DNA from: Poronia punctata
Taxonomy: Eukaryota; Ascomycota; Sordariomycetes; Xylariales; Xylariaceae
Assembly (NCBI GenBank): GCA_022579005.1
Contig: MU401546.1
Location: 58,751 to 122,750, forward strand
Reading direction: 5' to 3'
Length of the DNA: 64,000 nucleotides
The translations under genes and the position numbers were made by a program. Below the pieces are notes generated by a model. That model was not told the DNA's origin, made no database searches, and saw only the letters and a list, made by a program, of their open reading frames with translations. Positions 24,273 to 36,712 of the stretch are shown here, piece after piece (position 1 is the stretch's first letter; each line of letters opens with the position of its first letter).

Positions 24273-27199
24273 ATGCCATCCTTTGCAAATGACGAGAACT
24301 CTCCCTTGTACCATTCTCCTAGTGCAGGCTTCGTCCGCCTCGACCACCGAGACCCCGAAATATTCTCAGTCAAATTGGTGAATGGCCACGAGAAACCGAT
24401 TGCGAAACCTTTACCCACCCCAGTTGAGCACTGCAAGGATATCTCCGATGACAACGCATCTACGCTGTCGACCCAAAGCACGGAACCGCGATCACGGATG
24501 AATGGGGATATGCCTACAATCCCAAATGGCAGGGCACATCTCCCGAATGGCATGGGTTCGGGTGCAGAGGATCGAGAGACATACCAAAGTCCAGCCGCAA
24601 GAATACGGCCCGGGGCAGAACCGTCAATTGAGTCTCGCGGGTCGCTAACAAATAATACCACGGGAAGACCAAATGCACCGTCACGGCAGGGCACCTCGGA
24701 GTCATACTTCCGACAAGGTTCCTTGGATGCGCCCTCCATACAGCACTCGCTTGCAGAACCTAACCGACGATCGTTTGCTCATACAGAAGGGTCGCAGATG
24801 GAGCGTACCTATGCTGGGTCTATCAATCGGACCTCGTCCGAAACACCCTATGCCGGCTACAACCAGACAAATGCCTCAGTTTCCTCACATCCAGCACCTT
24901 TTCGTGACAGGACACAAACATCCGAACCTCAGCGATTCTCTTCGCCGCCCAGTTTACCGCCGCCTCCCTCGTCTTCAGCTCCGACGCTGCAAACAACGTC
25001 TGCGAGCTTAAAGCAACGGCACACCCTTGAAGTTCCGAGATCTCAACCCGGTAGGGGTTCGAGGGATGGAAACGACACAGCGTACGCGAGTGGCCGTTTC
25101 TCTCCCTCGACACCCAATCCTTCTATGCGAAGAGGGTCTCTCAGCCTTGGTAGACGGAATACCCGCTCCTTGCACTCGGATGCGCACCGCGACGAGGTTG
25201 TACCTGACGAAGATGCCCTCCGGTGGGCAGAGGCTTATCGAGTGAAACGGGCGACAAAGAAGAAGAGGCGGGAGGAAGAAGACGACGATCGGGTTCTGGT
25301 GGGCACCAAGGTTGATGAGAACCACGCCAACTGGACAACGGCCTACAACATGTTAACGGGCATCCGTGTCTCTGTCTCCCGTACTAACGCCAAGCTTGAC
25401 CGGCCCCTGACCGACGAAGACTTCGAAGCTAAGCAAAAGTCGACGTTTGATATGTATGTCAGGTTCGACCTTGTATGCCTTTCATCACGCCTTGCTAACA
25501 TTAGACAGCGCCGGGAATGAGTTGGTGCCTTCGGCAAAGTACGACTTCAAATTTAAGGATTATGCACCCTGGGTCTTCCGACATCTCCGAGCACTTTTCA
25601 GGCTGGATCCCGCCGATTACCTGATGTCGCTCACCGGAAAGTACATTCTCTCAGAGCTTGGGTCTCCGGGGAAGAGTGGTAGCTTCTTTTACTTCTCCCG
25701 GGATTACAAATACATCATCAAGACCATTCATCATAGTGAGCATAAATTCCTTCGAAAGATCTTGAAGGATTACTACAACCACGTCATCGACAATCCGAAT
25801 ACGCTTCTATCGCAGTTCTATGGCCTTCACCGTGTCAAAATGCCATACGGCAAGAAAATACATTTTGTCGTGATGAACAACCTATTCCCACCCCACCGAG
25901 ATATTCATACCACGTTCGATCTCAAGGGCTCGACGGTGGGGAGAGACTACAAGGAAGAGGACCTGGAGACGAACCCGCGGGCTACTCTGAAGGACCTTAA
26001 CTGGCTGCGGCGAAAGAGACATCTCGAGCTGGGTCTACAGAAACGGCAGTTGTTCCTCCAGCAGCTTCGCAGTGACGTGAAACTGATGCAGAAACTGAAG
26101 ATCATGGACTACTCGCTCTTGATCGGCATCCATGATCTGAACAAGGGCAATGAGGAGAACCTACGAGATAAGACACTTCAGATATTCAACCCTGGGGGCA
26201 CCGAGCAACAGGACGACGGGCCCGACCCCAACCAGGTCCTCATGCGGACACCTTCTAAATTAGAGAGTGCGCGGAAGGCAAGGGAATTGCGCCAAATGGT
26301 CAAATCCGAGCGTCCTGTTCCGATCCGTCAAACGAGCGATAGGATGCCGGATGAGCTGGCAGAGGGTCACACTCGAGGTGGTCTCTTTTATACCGATGAT
26401 GGTGGCTTGCGGGCAACACATCAAGATAATTCGCCTGGTGAAGAGGTGTATTATCTCGGTGTCATCGATTGCTTGACGCACGTAAGTTCAGACTTTACGG
26501 GAGGGGTTAGTTGTGAAGTAAGGTCTATACACTAACAACTTCTAGTATGGCATGATAAAGAAGATTGAGCACTTCTGGAAGGGGTTATCAAGTGACCGTA
26601 CCCAGATTTCGGCTCTGCCGCCGCAGGAATATGGTGATCGGTTTTTGGACTTCATGTCGGGGATTACGAGAAGTGCAGAGGAGGCCGCTCGAGAGGAGCT
26701 TGACAGAGCCGAGGCCGCGGCACTCACAGTCTCGTCAACTGAGAACACGCCGCCGGTGCCCACGTACTTGCCGCCGGCACCACCAGAAATGAGAAGCCCG
26801 ACTTCGCCCGAGACTAACCCAACTTTGGAAAAGGCGATGAGGAAAGCAACGAAGAAGGAGAAAGACGTAGCGAAGGAAGAGCAGGTACCGGAGAGGAAGA
26901 TGACGACTGGGGTGGTGCTGCCCCCGGGTAGAGGCAATTCGCACACCGTCTTACCCGTGGTAGAGGAATCTGCAGAGGCGGCGTCTCTGGGTAGTAGAAG
27001 CCGTGGTGAAAGCGCCGGCGAGCCTCGGCCTTTCACACCCTCACCAAGGGAGAGACAAGATGGGTTTACTGATTTAGGGCCGCACGGGATCGGGGGAATG
27101 GGGCCACCAACACCCCCGAAGACCAGTTATAGCGAACCTTCCAAGGGCCGCATGAGCCGTGAGGATCTCGACAAAGCATTGCCGCCATTGCCACACTGA
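24273..27199 (+). CDS. MSS4: Phosphatidylinositol-4-phosphate 5-kinase (Mss4/Its3)
   Basis: Makes PI(4,5)P2 at the plasma membrane, controlling actin organisation, endocytosis and cell-wall integrity. Three exons (24273-25453, 25509-26481, 26546-27199) give 935 residues. Residues 1-300 are Ser/Pro-rich and disordered. The kinase domain runs from about 370 to 720: [20 protein letters not shown] just after the first splice (395-414), ATP-site lysine K465 in [27 protein letters not shown] near 530, [11 protein letters not shown] at 593-603, and [20 protein letters not shown] across the second splice. The first intron (55 nt) has two candidate donors; GTATGT at 25454 with the ACAG acceptor restores the conserved FDIAGNEL. 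A long basic/acidic tail follows the kinase core. All expected kinase elements are present, so the enzyme should be active. Confidence 0.95.
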
Positions 27200-28466
27200 A
27201 GCTAGTCTGTGCATAGAGCGACTGGGGATTGGTTTCGGTGAAGGGTACGGACCTTGGAGTGTAAGGAGGAACGAAGACATGTCGCCCCTTTATAATGCGC
27301 GCAGAAGTAAGGCGGATGGGTGGTAATAGTTGTGGACCGCAAGAGCATCTTGGTTTGAACTCGCGTCTTGAGTTCGGACTGTGATGGACAGAATTGTGGG
27401 AAACACGACAGTAAGATGATGGGAGAAGCAGAAGGGTGAGCGGGGACTGCTTCTTATTGCATACACCTCAAGAACTACACATGGGCCTCCAGGTTTGGAC
27501 TAGGCCTCTGAAGCCATACTCCGCCATGGAGTTATCCTCTTTTCCCTTTTATCTCCTTTGTTGCCTGTTTTCGTCTTTGTAGCATGTTCATCGACTAAAG
27601 ATATGATACCACTACCATTGCATAGTAGATACGAATTGAACCAATGGTCATCTTTCCTAAATAATATGAAAATTACTGCGTTTTACTCTCCTTTAGATTT
27701 GTGTGTCCAATGATTGACCTCCTGTTTTGCGAATAAGCAGATATCAATACCAACAGGTTGCTCGCAGTCGAATCCTAGACTAGCTGAACTAGTTCCATCG
27801 GGGAATAGATGACTGGCGGAAGATTTGGAGGGAGTAGATGCGGACTATACGAGGCTGCAGCTATAGGGGGACTTTTTCCGGTCCAAATTCTTACTTGATA
27901 TTATTCTACTCTCCATTCCCCGAATATTATATCCCGGGGCACCTCCTACCGTTTACAAACTAAAACGCGCGTTAACTCCGATCAATCGGTGACTCGGCCC
28001 CCCGGTTTGCGTTGGGCTTCGGATGCCCAACGGCGGTGCATTTGTAAATGGTCTGCAACTTTCATTGGCCCTGTTACATACTACCTACGTGGGGGGGGTT
28101 GACGTTTTCCCCTAGTTCCAGACCATTGCGAAAATGCTTTCGAGCTGAAGAATGCAGGAAGCTGGAAATACGCATCAAGCTTCGAGGTGTGTGTACGAAT
28201 GTGGTTAAGCGGTAAAAGTAAAAAGACGTTTTGAAGCTAGAGGTGTGTGCATTTCCAAGGTTGATAAATGGAGTTCTCGAGTGGGCAGGGTTGCCTCCTT
28301 ACCTACCGACCTTGGTGTCTTCTATGATGAATGGGGGTCGGTGGAGGTGGAGGTTTGCGAATCGGTGATGATGATGGACTAGAGGCAGACTTTGTTATTC
28401 ATAAGGAGGAAGGGGGGCTTTGTTCTATGTTGTGGAAGAGTTTGACGAGTGACAGGACAAACTAGA

Positions 28467-28476
28467 TATATAAATA
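28467..28476 (+). promoter_or_regulatory. TATA-like box with no recognised gene downstream
   Basis: TATATAAATA lies 113 bp upstream of the ATG of a 23-codon frame (28589-28660). A strongly CT-rich tract (about 28558-28584) sits just before the ATG, as in many fungal promoters. Confidence 0.35.
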
Positions 28477-28588
28477 CCTACTTACGATTCCACAACCTCC
28501 TAACCCCAGATAGCAAAGCTGTACGGTAATATTCGACCACTGTCACACTACGACCAACTCCCCTTCCCCCTCCCCTTCCCCTTTAGTC

Positions 28589-28660
28589 ATGGATAGCAAA
28601 CAATCTATTCGTGTCCTCCAAGACACCTCCATCGCCGCCGCCACTGCATATGCTACCTAA
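28589..28660 (+). other. Possible 23-residue ORF or gene remnant
   Basis: ATG to TAA encodes 23 residues, beginning MDSKQSIRVLQDTS and ending AYAT. Its only support is context: a TATA box and a pyrimidine-rich leader. It may be a microprotein, a first exon whose continuation was lost, or chance. No downstream donor yields a longer product that I can defend. Confidence 0.25.
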
Positions 28661-28805
28661 TCGTCGGTGCAACGTGTATTTCCAAGGCGTCAAGGGAGGC
28701 ATACGCAAATAATGGCGGATGGCACAAGACGCCTGGACCCTCGTTCTGAGCAAAGAGTGGAACGCCTCTTGTCGCCATTAGTTCAAGTATATTATCTCCT
28801 CCTTC

Positions 28806-28840
<35 letters not shown>

Positions 28841-28903
28841 TTCTTCTTTTCTTCTTTTCTTCTTTTCTTCTTTTCTTCTTTTCTTCTTTTCTTCTTTTCT
28901 TTT
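28806..28903. repeat. Compound (TTTC)n / (TTTTCTTC)n microsatellite
   Basis: About 36 bp of TTTC repeats run directly into about 62 bp of TTTTCTTC-type repeats. This is the longest intact pyrimidine microsatellite in the gene-free 27.2-32.0 kb stretch. Confidence 0.9.
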
Positions 28904-31250
28904 ACTAATACTTCCCTAGGTATCCAGGTGCTCGTATAGGTAGTCCCTAAACTCGGAAAACTATCTCCAGGAACAAGCCTATATAAGCAGAATCTGCCAG
29001 GAAGGATATATTTACCTCAAATTAGGTCGAGGTTGACGGAATAACCCAGTTGTCGGGACTCGGCCGTGTATTACCAAATAAAGGAGGGGTCAAGATTATT
29101 AGAATTTTTTTTATTAGGGTATTTAAAAATACCTAATATTCCCCTTATAGATTTATTATATCTTTTTACTTTGATCGTGTTCTCTTGTTTTCGTTGGGAC
29201 GTAGAGGAAATTATCCTTACACATGTGTAGCCGCGTCTGCAGCTTTAAACGACAACCCCATCACTATTAGGTACGTCTTGGACATAAACCCGGGCAGTAT
29301 CGTCCTGCAGGGAAACCGCTGTCTGAAGGAAGGCAGTACAAGGGGCCGAGCCAGGGGCTACGGACATGGAAGGGAGATCCCATCATGTCCATGATGGCGG
29401 CGGTCTCTTTTCCACCTCACGGTGATGCTTGAAGTTGGGATTAGCCCCCGGATTTGGCTGTTGTGACCTAGGTAACTCCCTACAATATGATGCAGCGGCG
29501 GTCAGTTTGCTGCGCTACGCTAGGTATATCCTGTTTTACCTCCGTGAATCCTTGCCTTAACCTTGGTATGTATTTGAAGAGCCTGGTCTGAGATTGCAAT
29601 ATCACATCACAATTGTTCTTTGGACTTTGTTTGTATTAGTTGAAAAAGAAGAGGGTTAAGATTATAGGGAGACGCGAGAATTTCACAAATCGATATTTGT
29701 TTACTTGCGTTGATGTTGTGTTACAAACTTGGAAAGGTGGTCCTTTAGACAGAAAGAAAAATGTATAAAAAATTAGGAAGTCAATGCATGCATATATAAG
29801 TGTAGCTTAGAGCTTTGCATTTGTACGTGTAGGTTACAACGTTAGCGCAAGCTCTTTTGTTAGTAAGTAAATCGGTCAGCTTAATACATCAAGTAAAGTT
29901 GATTTAAAGATGTTGAATACTTATACAATGACGTGGTATTTGCCTCTAAGCACCAGTATTCTCATATCATGACTGTACTCGTAGGTAATTTCCTTTAAGT
30001 TGAGCGCCGGGAGTCCAATCTCGTTTGTCTATCTCAAGTCGTGCCTAGAATAGATACTTAGATCGGATTACCTGATATCACAAGCCACAGTTGGCACTCC
30101 CCGCAATTACTTACATACGTTTATATGCAGCTCTCATTGGCTTCAGATCTTGTAGCGATGTTACCAAAGGTTAGATACTGTGCATATTTCAAGCTTGGAA
30201 AGAAATAGGTTGCGTCTACAAGTAACTTATACACTACGTCTAATTCAGTCACCAATCTCATTTATTCACAGCATTGGATATATTGTGCATTAGAGGCGTG
30301 ATCACCTTCCCAGAAAGGTTGTATCTGCTAGTCTGTCCGGAGTTGCAACTACAAATGTTACATGGGTACAACATTAGCCATTACGTGGAAGACGGGCAAT
30401 ACGTTTGCAGACATTACCTGTATGAGAGTCTAGGGGCCAAAGTTTTTTTTTCAATACGGTCATCCAATAGACAGGAATGCCAACAGAATGCCTCTGAAGC
30501 TTTCCCCGAGAAGCTAATCGGAACAAATACGGCCCTGGTACTCTACACTGTACAGTAAAAAGAAGATGTTTCTTTGGCATGTCATAACCAGATGCGGTTA
30601 TTTCAAGATCAAGACTGACAGGGTCATGTTTGCTTCCTTATGATGGTATGTGAGTCAATAGGCATATACAGCAGTAATCTACTATCTAGTTTAGGATAAC
30701 TCTGCAATAATCAACGTTAACAGCATTGGCTAGATAGATAAGAGACTATTCACAATACTGTATTTCGGATACAATCTTCTGACCCTATTTTGAACAGGGC
30801 ACGTGACTGTAGTTGACACTTAGAAGGCATACCAGACATTAGAGCAACCAACACGTGAATGCCTGTGACCGGTCTATGGACAAAGAAGAGCAGCGGGATA
30901 TTTATTAGGTTGCGCGCAGTAACATTCCAAACGTTAGGTCACCAAAGGGATTTGGATACCAATTAGGTTTCTGTTAACCGCCTGCACATAGTTGTAGAGT
31001 CTTTTAAGCGCAAGGGTTCTTGAAGGAATCCAACTTCTTATATGTCTTTGGAACAACTCTTGTAGAACAAGTAAAGAATACAAAGTAATAGGACGGACAA
31101 GGATGACGTGAACCTGTTGCTTTAAACCGGCCCGGAGAGCAAACGCCGGCCTGGTTTACCCCACTAAGTGCTATTAAAACTGTCCGCAGCTGTATATATA
31201 TGTGGAATGCTTCACCATACACTGTAGACCAATGGAGCCACAGCTGTTGA

Positions 31251-31280
31251 CAGACCGCTTCAGACCGCTTCAGACCGCTT
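31251..31280. repeat. Three perfect 10-bp tandem repeats
   Basis: CAGACCGCTT occurs three times head to tail. Confidence 0.95.
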
Positions 31281-32025
31281 CGCATCCTGGTCGTAATTCA
31301 ACAAGTCAGAGCACCTACAAGTATGTAATGAGATATTATTGTAAGTGGGTAGTGCCGCAGTGCGTGAATGTTTTTATGCGTGCCAAAAGGCGTAAACTTA
31401 TCTTAGCAATGGACAAATGTTTTCCCACTCTATCATTTTTGCCGTCAAGGTTCAAGGTCTTACCTAGCTAGATAAGTAGCATATTGCTGTAGATAGGTGG
31501 TTGATTGACAACAAGTGTGTTCCTATTTGCCCCGGCGCATCCCCGGAGTTGAAGACTACAGCGGACAGGCCTCTGCAGATGCTGGTTCAGTGAGTTCTAG
31601 TGGGGAGTAGTGCATTGCCTTACTGGTACTTATAGGGGAGGATGCTCTAAAACCTACAAAACCCGGTGGGGTTTCCAAGTTCTTGCATTGCACTTCCGTT
31701 GCAAGCTCGGCCAGAAATTCGGTCATTAGCACCTTGTCCCCTATTGTGTCTGGAGGACCCAAGGTATCCACTCCAAACCTCACTTCGACTTCATACTCAA
31801 TCTACGCGCTCTGGACTCGACTTCAGACCATCAAAAAACCACCCATTCTTATCAATCTTCCTTTCAAACTCGGGTTTCCATCTATTTCGATGTGGCTCAT
31901 TTCACCGATATCATATTAGGCGCGCTTCACGCCCTGCTGCCCACCCTACGCGACACCCCGTCCATTTCGCATGGCGACCGGCGCCTGTCGGCCGCCTCGA
32001 CACTCCGCCAGCCACACCGGCCATC

Positions 32026-35000
32026 ATGTCCATCATGAACGGCCAAACTAGCTGGCCACCCCCTACGCGAAACCAACATGGTGCACAAGGCATGGTCAAC
32101 GGGGCCAATAGGGGCTCGGATGACGATTTACTCCGGTCTCACCCTTCCCTGGATAATAATTCCGCCAACTTGATGCCTGAGGCATCCGATATCGAAGAAG
32201 AACGTCAACGCACCCAGTTTTCCGAGTTATATCGCCGAACCGAGGCGCGCATAGACTGCCTCTTCGCCGATAATGGCTCCTACGATCTCGATGCAATCAA
32301 TTCGTTGCGTCGCCCTGCGCATTTTCCCGTCTCCCTCCCTCCCACCACCGATCACACACCCCTCGAAGAGCGCCCGGCTAAGCGGGTAAAGCGAGTCATC
32401 GACGAGGACGACTACGGCGACGATGACGGCGACGAAGATGATGACGAAAGCATCGAAGACCGTGCTCGCCCCGGGCCCGCCGGCGTGTCCCCTTTAAAGT
32501 CCAAGTCCGCATCAGCGTCGAAAGGACTCCTCTCCCCTTCTAAATCAGGCAGCTCGCCTGTGCCGTCCGTGCCGTCTCCCGATAAATCTAGAGAAGAATT
32601 ATCACAGGCGTCGCAAGCTTCGCGAACCCAAGCAAATCGTTCTGAAGATGCGCGTAAGCAACTGGAGGAGGCCCGGAAAGACACCGAGGAAGCGGCAAGA
32701 CGCAGCTTCCACACTGTATTCTACACGCTCGAAAATGACCACACGGCCATGCTGGAACAACAGCAGCTGGAAGAATCAGAAAAGGCTCTTCAGGCAGAGA
32801 TGGATAAGAACGGCCAAAACAATGCGCCTGGAGGTCCGACCGGGGAGAACCATGGTTCTCTTAGTAGCGCTAACCTTGGCGCATCCAGCCTTACTCTCAA
32901 GCACCTGATAGCGCGCATCGATTTGAAGCGCGATGTGGTGCCTGCGACGGATGCCGAGTTGCGCTCCCTGATGAACGAGGTGCGCAAGAACAGGAGCAAG
33001 TGGGCGAGCGAAGAAAACGTCAACCAAGAGGAGCTGTACGAAGCCCTAGAAAAGGTGTTGACGGAACTAAAAGCGCATACGGAGTACTCTACCCCGTTCC
33101 TTCAGAGAGTCAACAAGAGGGATGCGCCTGACTATTATAACTGTAAGTGTTGCGCCTTCCATAGCTATACAGCTAAGGGCACTGGGACTAACTTGGGCGC
33201 GACCAAAAAGTCATCAAGCAGCCGATGGACCTGGGCAGCATGACCAAGAAGTTGAAAGCGTTGACGTACAAGTCAAAGTCGGACTTCGTCGCGGACCTTA
33301 ACCTGATCTGGGACAACTGCCTGAGATACAACCAAGACGCGAACCACCCGCTCAGGAGAATGGCCAATGGCATGCGCAGAGAAGCCGAGAAGCTCATCCC
33401 TCTGATACCAGACCTGACGATCCGGTCTCGGGCTGAAGTAGAAGCGGAGGAACGACGGAAGCAGAACGGCGGCGACGATGATGCCGGTGACGATTCGGAC
33501 GACGAGCCGATAATGTCGTCTCGTGGTCGCGTCGCTGGTGCAGCCAAGGGCGTGAAGTCGAGGAAAGCGCCCAGTGATCAGAAGGAAGGGACGCCGAGCA
33601 ACGAGCAAAAACCGGTGCTGCAGTTGAACGGACTGCTTGCGAAAGCGCATCGTGAGGGCTCCGAGCTCGACGGGAGTAATGGCTTTGGCACGCCTCATAT
33701 CGGTGGTTCCATGACGCCCAGTGGGCTGAACGGACAGTCGGGAATGGGTAGCAATGCCGACGCAATGGACCTGGACGTACCACCGATTAACGGCATGTCG
33801 TTGGACCAAGCGCTGAACGACGCGGCTCAACAGGCGCACGAGGATGAGGAGCACAAGATCTGGAAACAAGTGACGAAGAAAGACCGTGCGCTCATCACTA
33901 GAAGGCGGTTTCAGCTCTTTGATGGGTCGAGACTGAATGTCGAGGAACCGGCTCTGCTACGGACCAAGGCTGGCATGCGGCGATATTTACGCAACCAGCA
34001 AGAAATAGACGCCAATGGTAGCGTCAGTCATGCGCAAAACGACTCGTCAGCGGAACCGGCCAAGGAAGCAACAAAGCCGACCGAGACGCTTGCCGAGATG
34101 GAAGAAGAAGAGGAGAAGGTGGTGCCCGACTACTACGAGCCTCAGACGGTAGTGCCGGACATCCCAGCCAAGCTGCAATGGGTCGAGGATACCGACGGCC
34201 AAGTCATCAATCAGCACGAGGAGTTTCTTCGCACATTGCCCCCTGGTTTATTCACCGCGCCCAAGAGTGCGTTGGCTCAGAGATTCGACGCCAACCTCCG
34301 ACAGATGCAGGAAACCAGAAAGGTGTGCTCGAAAATCGGGGTAATCAAGCAAATGCAGCTCCAGACCCAGGTAAGTTCCCCAGCTGTTCCGGGGGTCGTT
34401 TTCAAGTCGTCTAATCTCGTACAGGTATACGCGAACCAGTTTCCCAAGTACAACCCAGACCCTTTTGAGGAAGCCGATATCGAGCCCCACGTGACCTGCG
34501 GTGACGACGTGGTAATGGCCCCCGAAGTCTGTCGCGCGGCGTTGCAGCGCTCTGTTGCCAAGATCTTCTATCACGCAGGCTTTGAAGAGTACCAGCCTTC
34601 TGCGCTCGACACCATCACCGACATTGCGGCAGATTACTTTGGCAAAGTTGTGCAGACGTTCAACGCGTATTCCGAATGCGAGAAACGGGACGCCGTGCCG
34701 GTGAATGGAAAGGTCGAGGTTGCGGTCCAGCCCCGGTACAGCGCCGAGGAAGTGATACTGCACACTCTGGGAGAGAACGGCTATTCGGTCGAGGCGTTGG
34801 AGAGCTATGCCAAGGATGAAGTCGACCGGTTGGGCAATAAACTCCACGGAATCCATGAGCGGATGAAGTCGCATCTCAGTGACCTGCTCCGTCCGGCCGT
34901 CAGCGAGGGTGGGAACGATGGCGCTGCAGCCTTTAACGATGGTAGTGAACAGTTTGTCGGAGGAGACTTTGCCGAAGAGCTTGGCGAGGATTTCTTTGGC

Positions 35001-35618
35001 TTCAAGGAACTTGGGCTGGCAGGTGAACTCGGCGGCGTCCTCTCCGTGCCGTTGCACCTGCTTCAGTCCAGAGTCCGGAGTCAGTACCAGGCTCAAAACC
35101 AAACGCCCGGTCAGGCGAACACGGTCCTCTTCGAAGACTTGCCGCCTTCCGAACCCGTTACCAAGGAGAGTATCCAAGAACAGATCGGTCTCGTCAAGAA
35201 CTTCTTCCTCGCCAAATTACACGCCAACGGCGATGCACCGCTGGTAGAAGATAAAGACCTTCCTGTCAAGCAGAGACGACCACAGCCTCGTCTCGGCGCG
35301 ACGGGCAAGATCGTCTCACCACAAAAGCGGCCGCCCAAGGAGCAGAACGCGATTAATAAAAAGAGGAAGAAGCTGGAGCAACAGGCTGCCGAAGCCAAGA
35401 GGGTCAAGCTGGAAGCTGAAAAGGCGGCAGCCTTGTCTAAAAAGACAAATAATAATACGACTACCCAGCCAGACCCCTCTGCCTCAATGTCAGCTTCGAT
35501 GGCTGTCGGACCCCCTCCTATGGAACGTATGGAGAGTATGCAAAGCCAAGGAAATAACAGCCAGACGGACAAGGACGACACAGGCTTGCCCATGAGTCCC
35601 GAGAGCATCGAGCACTGA
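32026..35618 (+). CDS. SPT7: Spt7, bromodomain and histone-fold subunit of the SAGA complex
   Basis: Scaffold subunit of the SAGA transcription coactivator; its bromodomain reads acetylated histones and its histone fold pairs with Taf10. Three exons (32026-33142, 33211-34370, 34425-35618) give 1156 residues. Features in order: an acidic cluster near 125-145 ([18 protein letters not shown]); a coiled, charged region (about 205-260); the bromodomain (about 340-425), with [19 protein letters not shown] at 354-372 and [16 protein letters not shown] after the splice; the Spt7 block [14 protein letters not shown]; the histone fold beginning near 793 ([20 protein letters not shown]); and a Lys-rich C-terminal tail. 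The first ATG with coding character is at 32026; the in-frame upstream sequence is 5' UTR-like. The second intron (54 nt) is a multiple of three and has no stop. Human SUPT7L lacks the bromodomain, so this is the fungal form. Confidence 0.94.
34371..34424 (+). other. 54-nt in-frame intron of SPT7
   Basis: It has a GTAAGT donor, a CTAAT branch site and an ACAG acceptor. It keeps the frame and contains no stop codon, so an unspliced transcript would encode 18 extra residues between LQTQ and VYANQF. The conserved protein joins cleanly when it is removed. Confidence 0.85.
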
Positions 35619-36712
35619 TTTCCGAGAATGGAAGTCTTGCTGGCTTTTATTTTCTACCCTCCCTGTTTCCTGCGTTTCCCGCGTTTATGCACAGTATGGC
35701 ATTCATCATCTCCAACGGCATCATTTTCTTGTTCAGCTGATACCCATGTGGTGGAGACTCTGATTTTATTTTCCCCCTATTCTCTTTTAAAAAAAGAGAG
35801 GCGCAGATGGTCTGGACCTGTGATGAGAAAGGAGTATGACGGTTGCAGGCGTTTGGTTATACGGCTTATTACAGAGCATCTACCCCCGTCTTCGACACAC
35901 CAACGAACGAGGGGGAAAACTCTAGTTCTTTTCTGCTAAGGTTTTAGCATTCGGCTTTTTTTTTTCCAACGTCATTCTCACATATGGCCCGTCAATGTTT
36001 TTTTTTCTTCTACTTTTTTTCCCCCCGTATTTTATTTATTTACCCCTTTCCTTTTTATCATTGGCTTTCTCTGGCCCTTTGCATATACTGGAAGGCCCCA
36101 GGAAGCGGGGGAAAGGAAGGAAGGGAAGGGGGAAGGAATGGAATGATGACGATGGCTATTAGCATTTGGGAAAGGGAAGAGGTTTGAAATGAAATGAGGC
36201 GAGACGATACGATTTCGATTTCGACCATCGGGGCCATGAAACGCGAGCTTTTTATTGCCGTGTGTATATTTATCTCGTGTACATAGCGTTACAGCCAACC
36301 CGGAGTTCGTCTTAAAAAATCAATCCTTTTTTTTCTCTCTAATTCGGACTCATGGAAATGATGGCTGTCTTTTCAGAATGGCATCTTGAATGTTTAAAAC
36401 AAATGCACCTCGCATAACTTTACATCATATTGTCAGTAGTTGCTAAACCTAACAGCAACGTTGACTGACTTTTTTTTAATTATCCCACCCTAGCTCGACT
36501 TTTCACTTTCCTTTTATTATGGATATTTTTATACGAATCTCAAATCAACACATTTCACCAAACGAAGAAAAGTGTAATAAGATAAATAAAGCACTTTCCT
36601 TTTAAATAAAATTACCTAACCTATATATATAACCAAACAAAACAAACAACGCTTCCATTCTTTAATCCCCCGCCCTCTATCTCTCTCTTCCCTTTAATTA
36701 TTTTATTTAATT
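35619..36712. other. Intergenic region between convergent SPT7 and MFS genes
   Basis: 1.1 kb of 3' flanking sequence, T-rich on the plus strand in many places (for example 35958-35968 and 36001-36020). No coding sequence seen. Confidence 0.65.

Larger units (their letters stand above)
27200..32025. other. Long intergenic region between MSS4 and SPT7
   Basis: 4.8 kb without a convincing gene. It contains the MSS4 3' flank, a TATA box plus 23-codon frame (28467-28660), a compound TTTC/TTTTCTTC microsatellite (28806-28903), an AT-rich inverted repeat near 29113-29136, a 10-bp tandem triplet (31251-31280) and the SPT7 5' flank. Confidence 0.65.
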
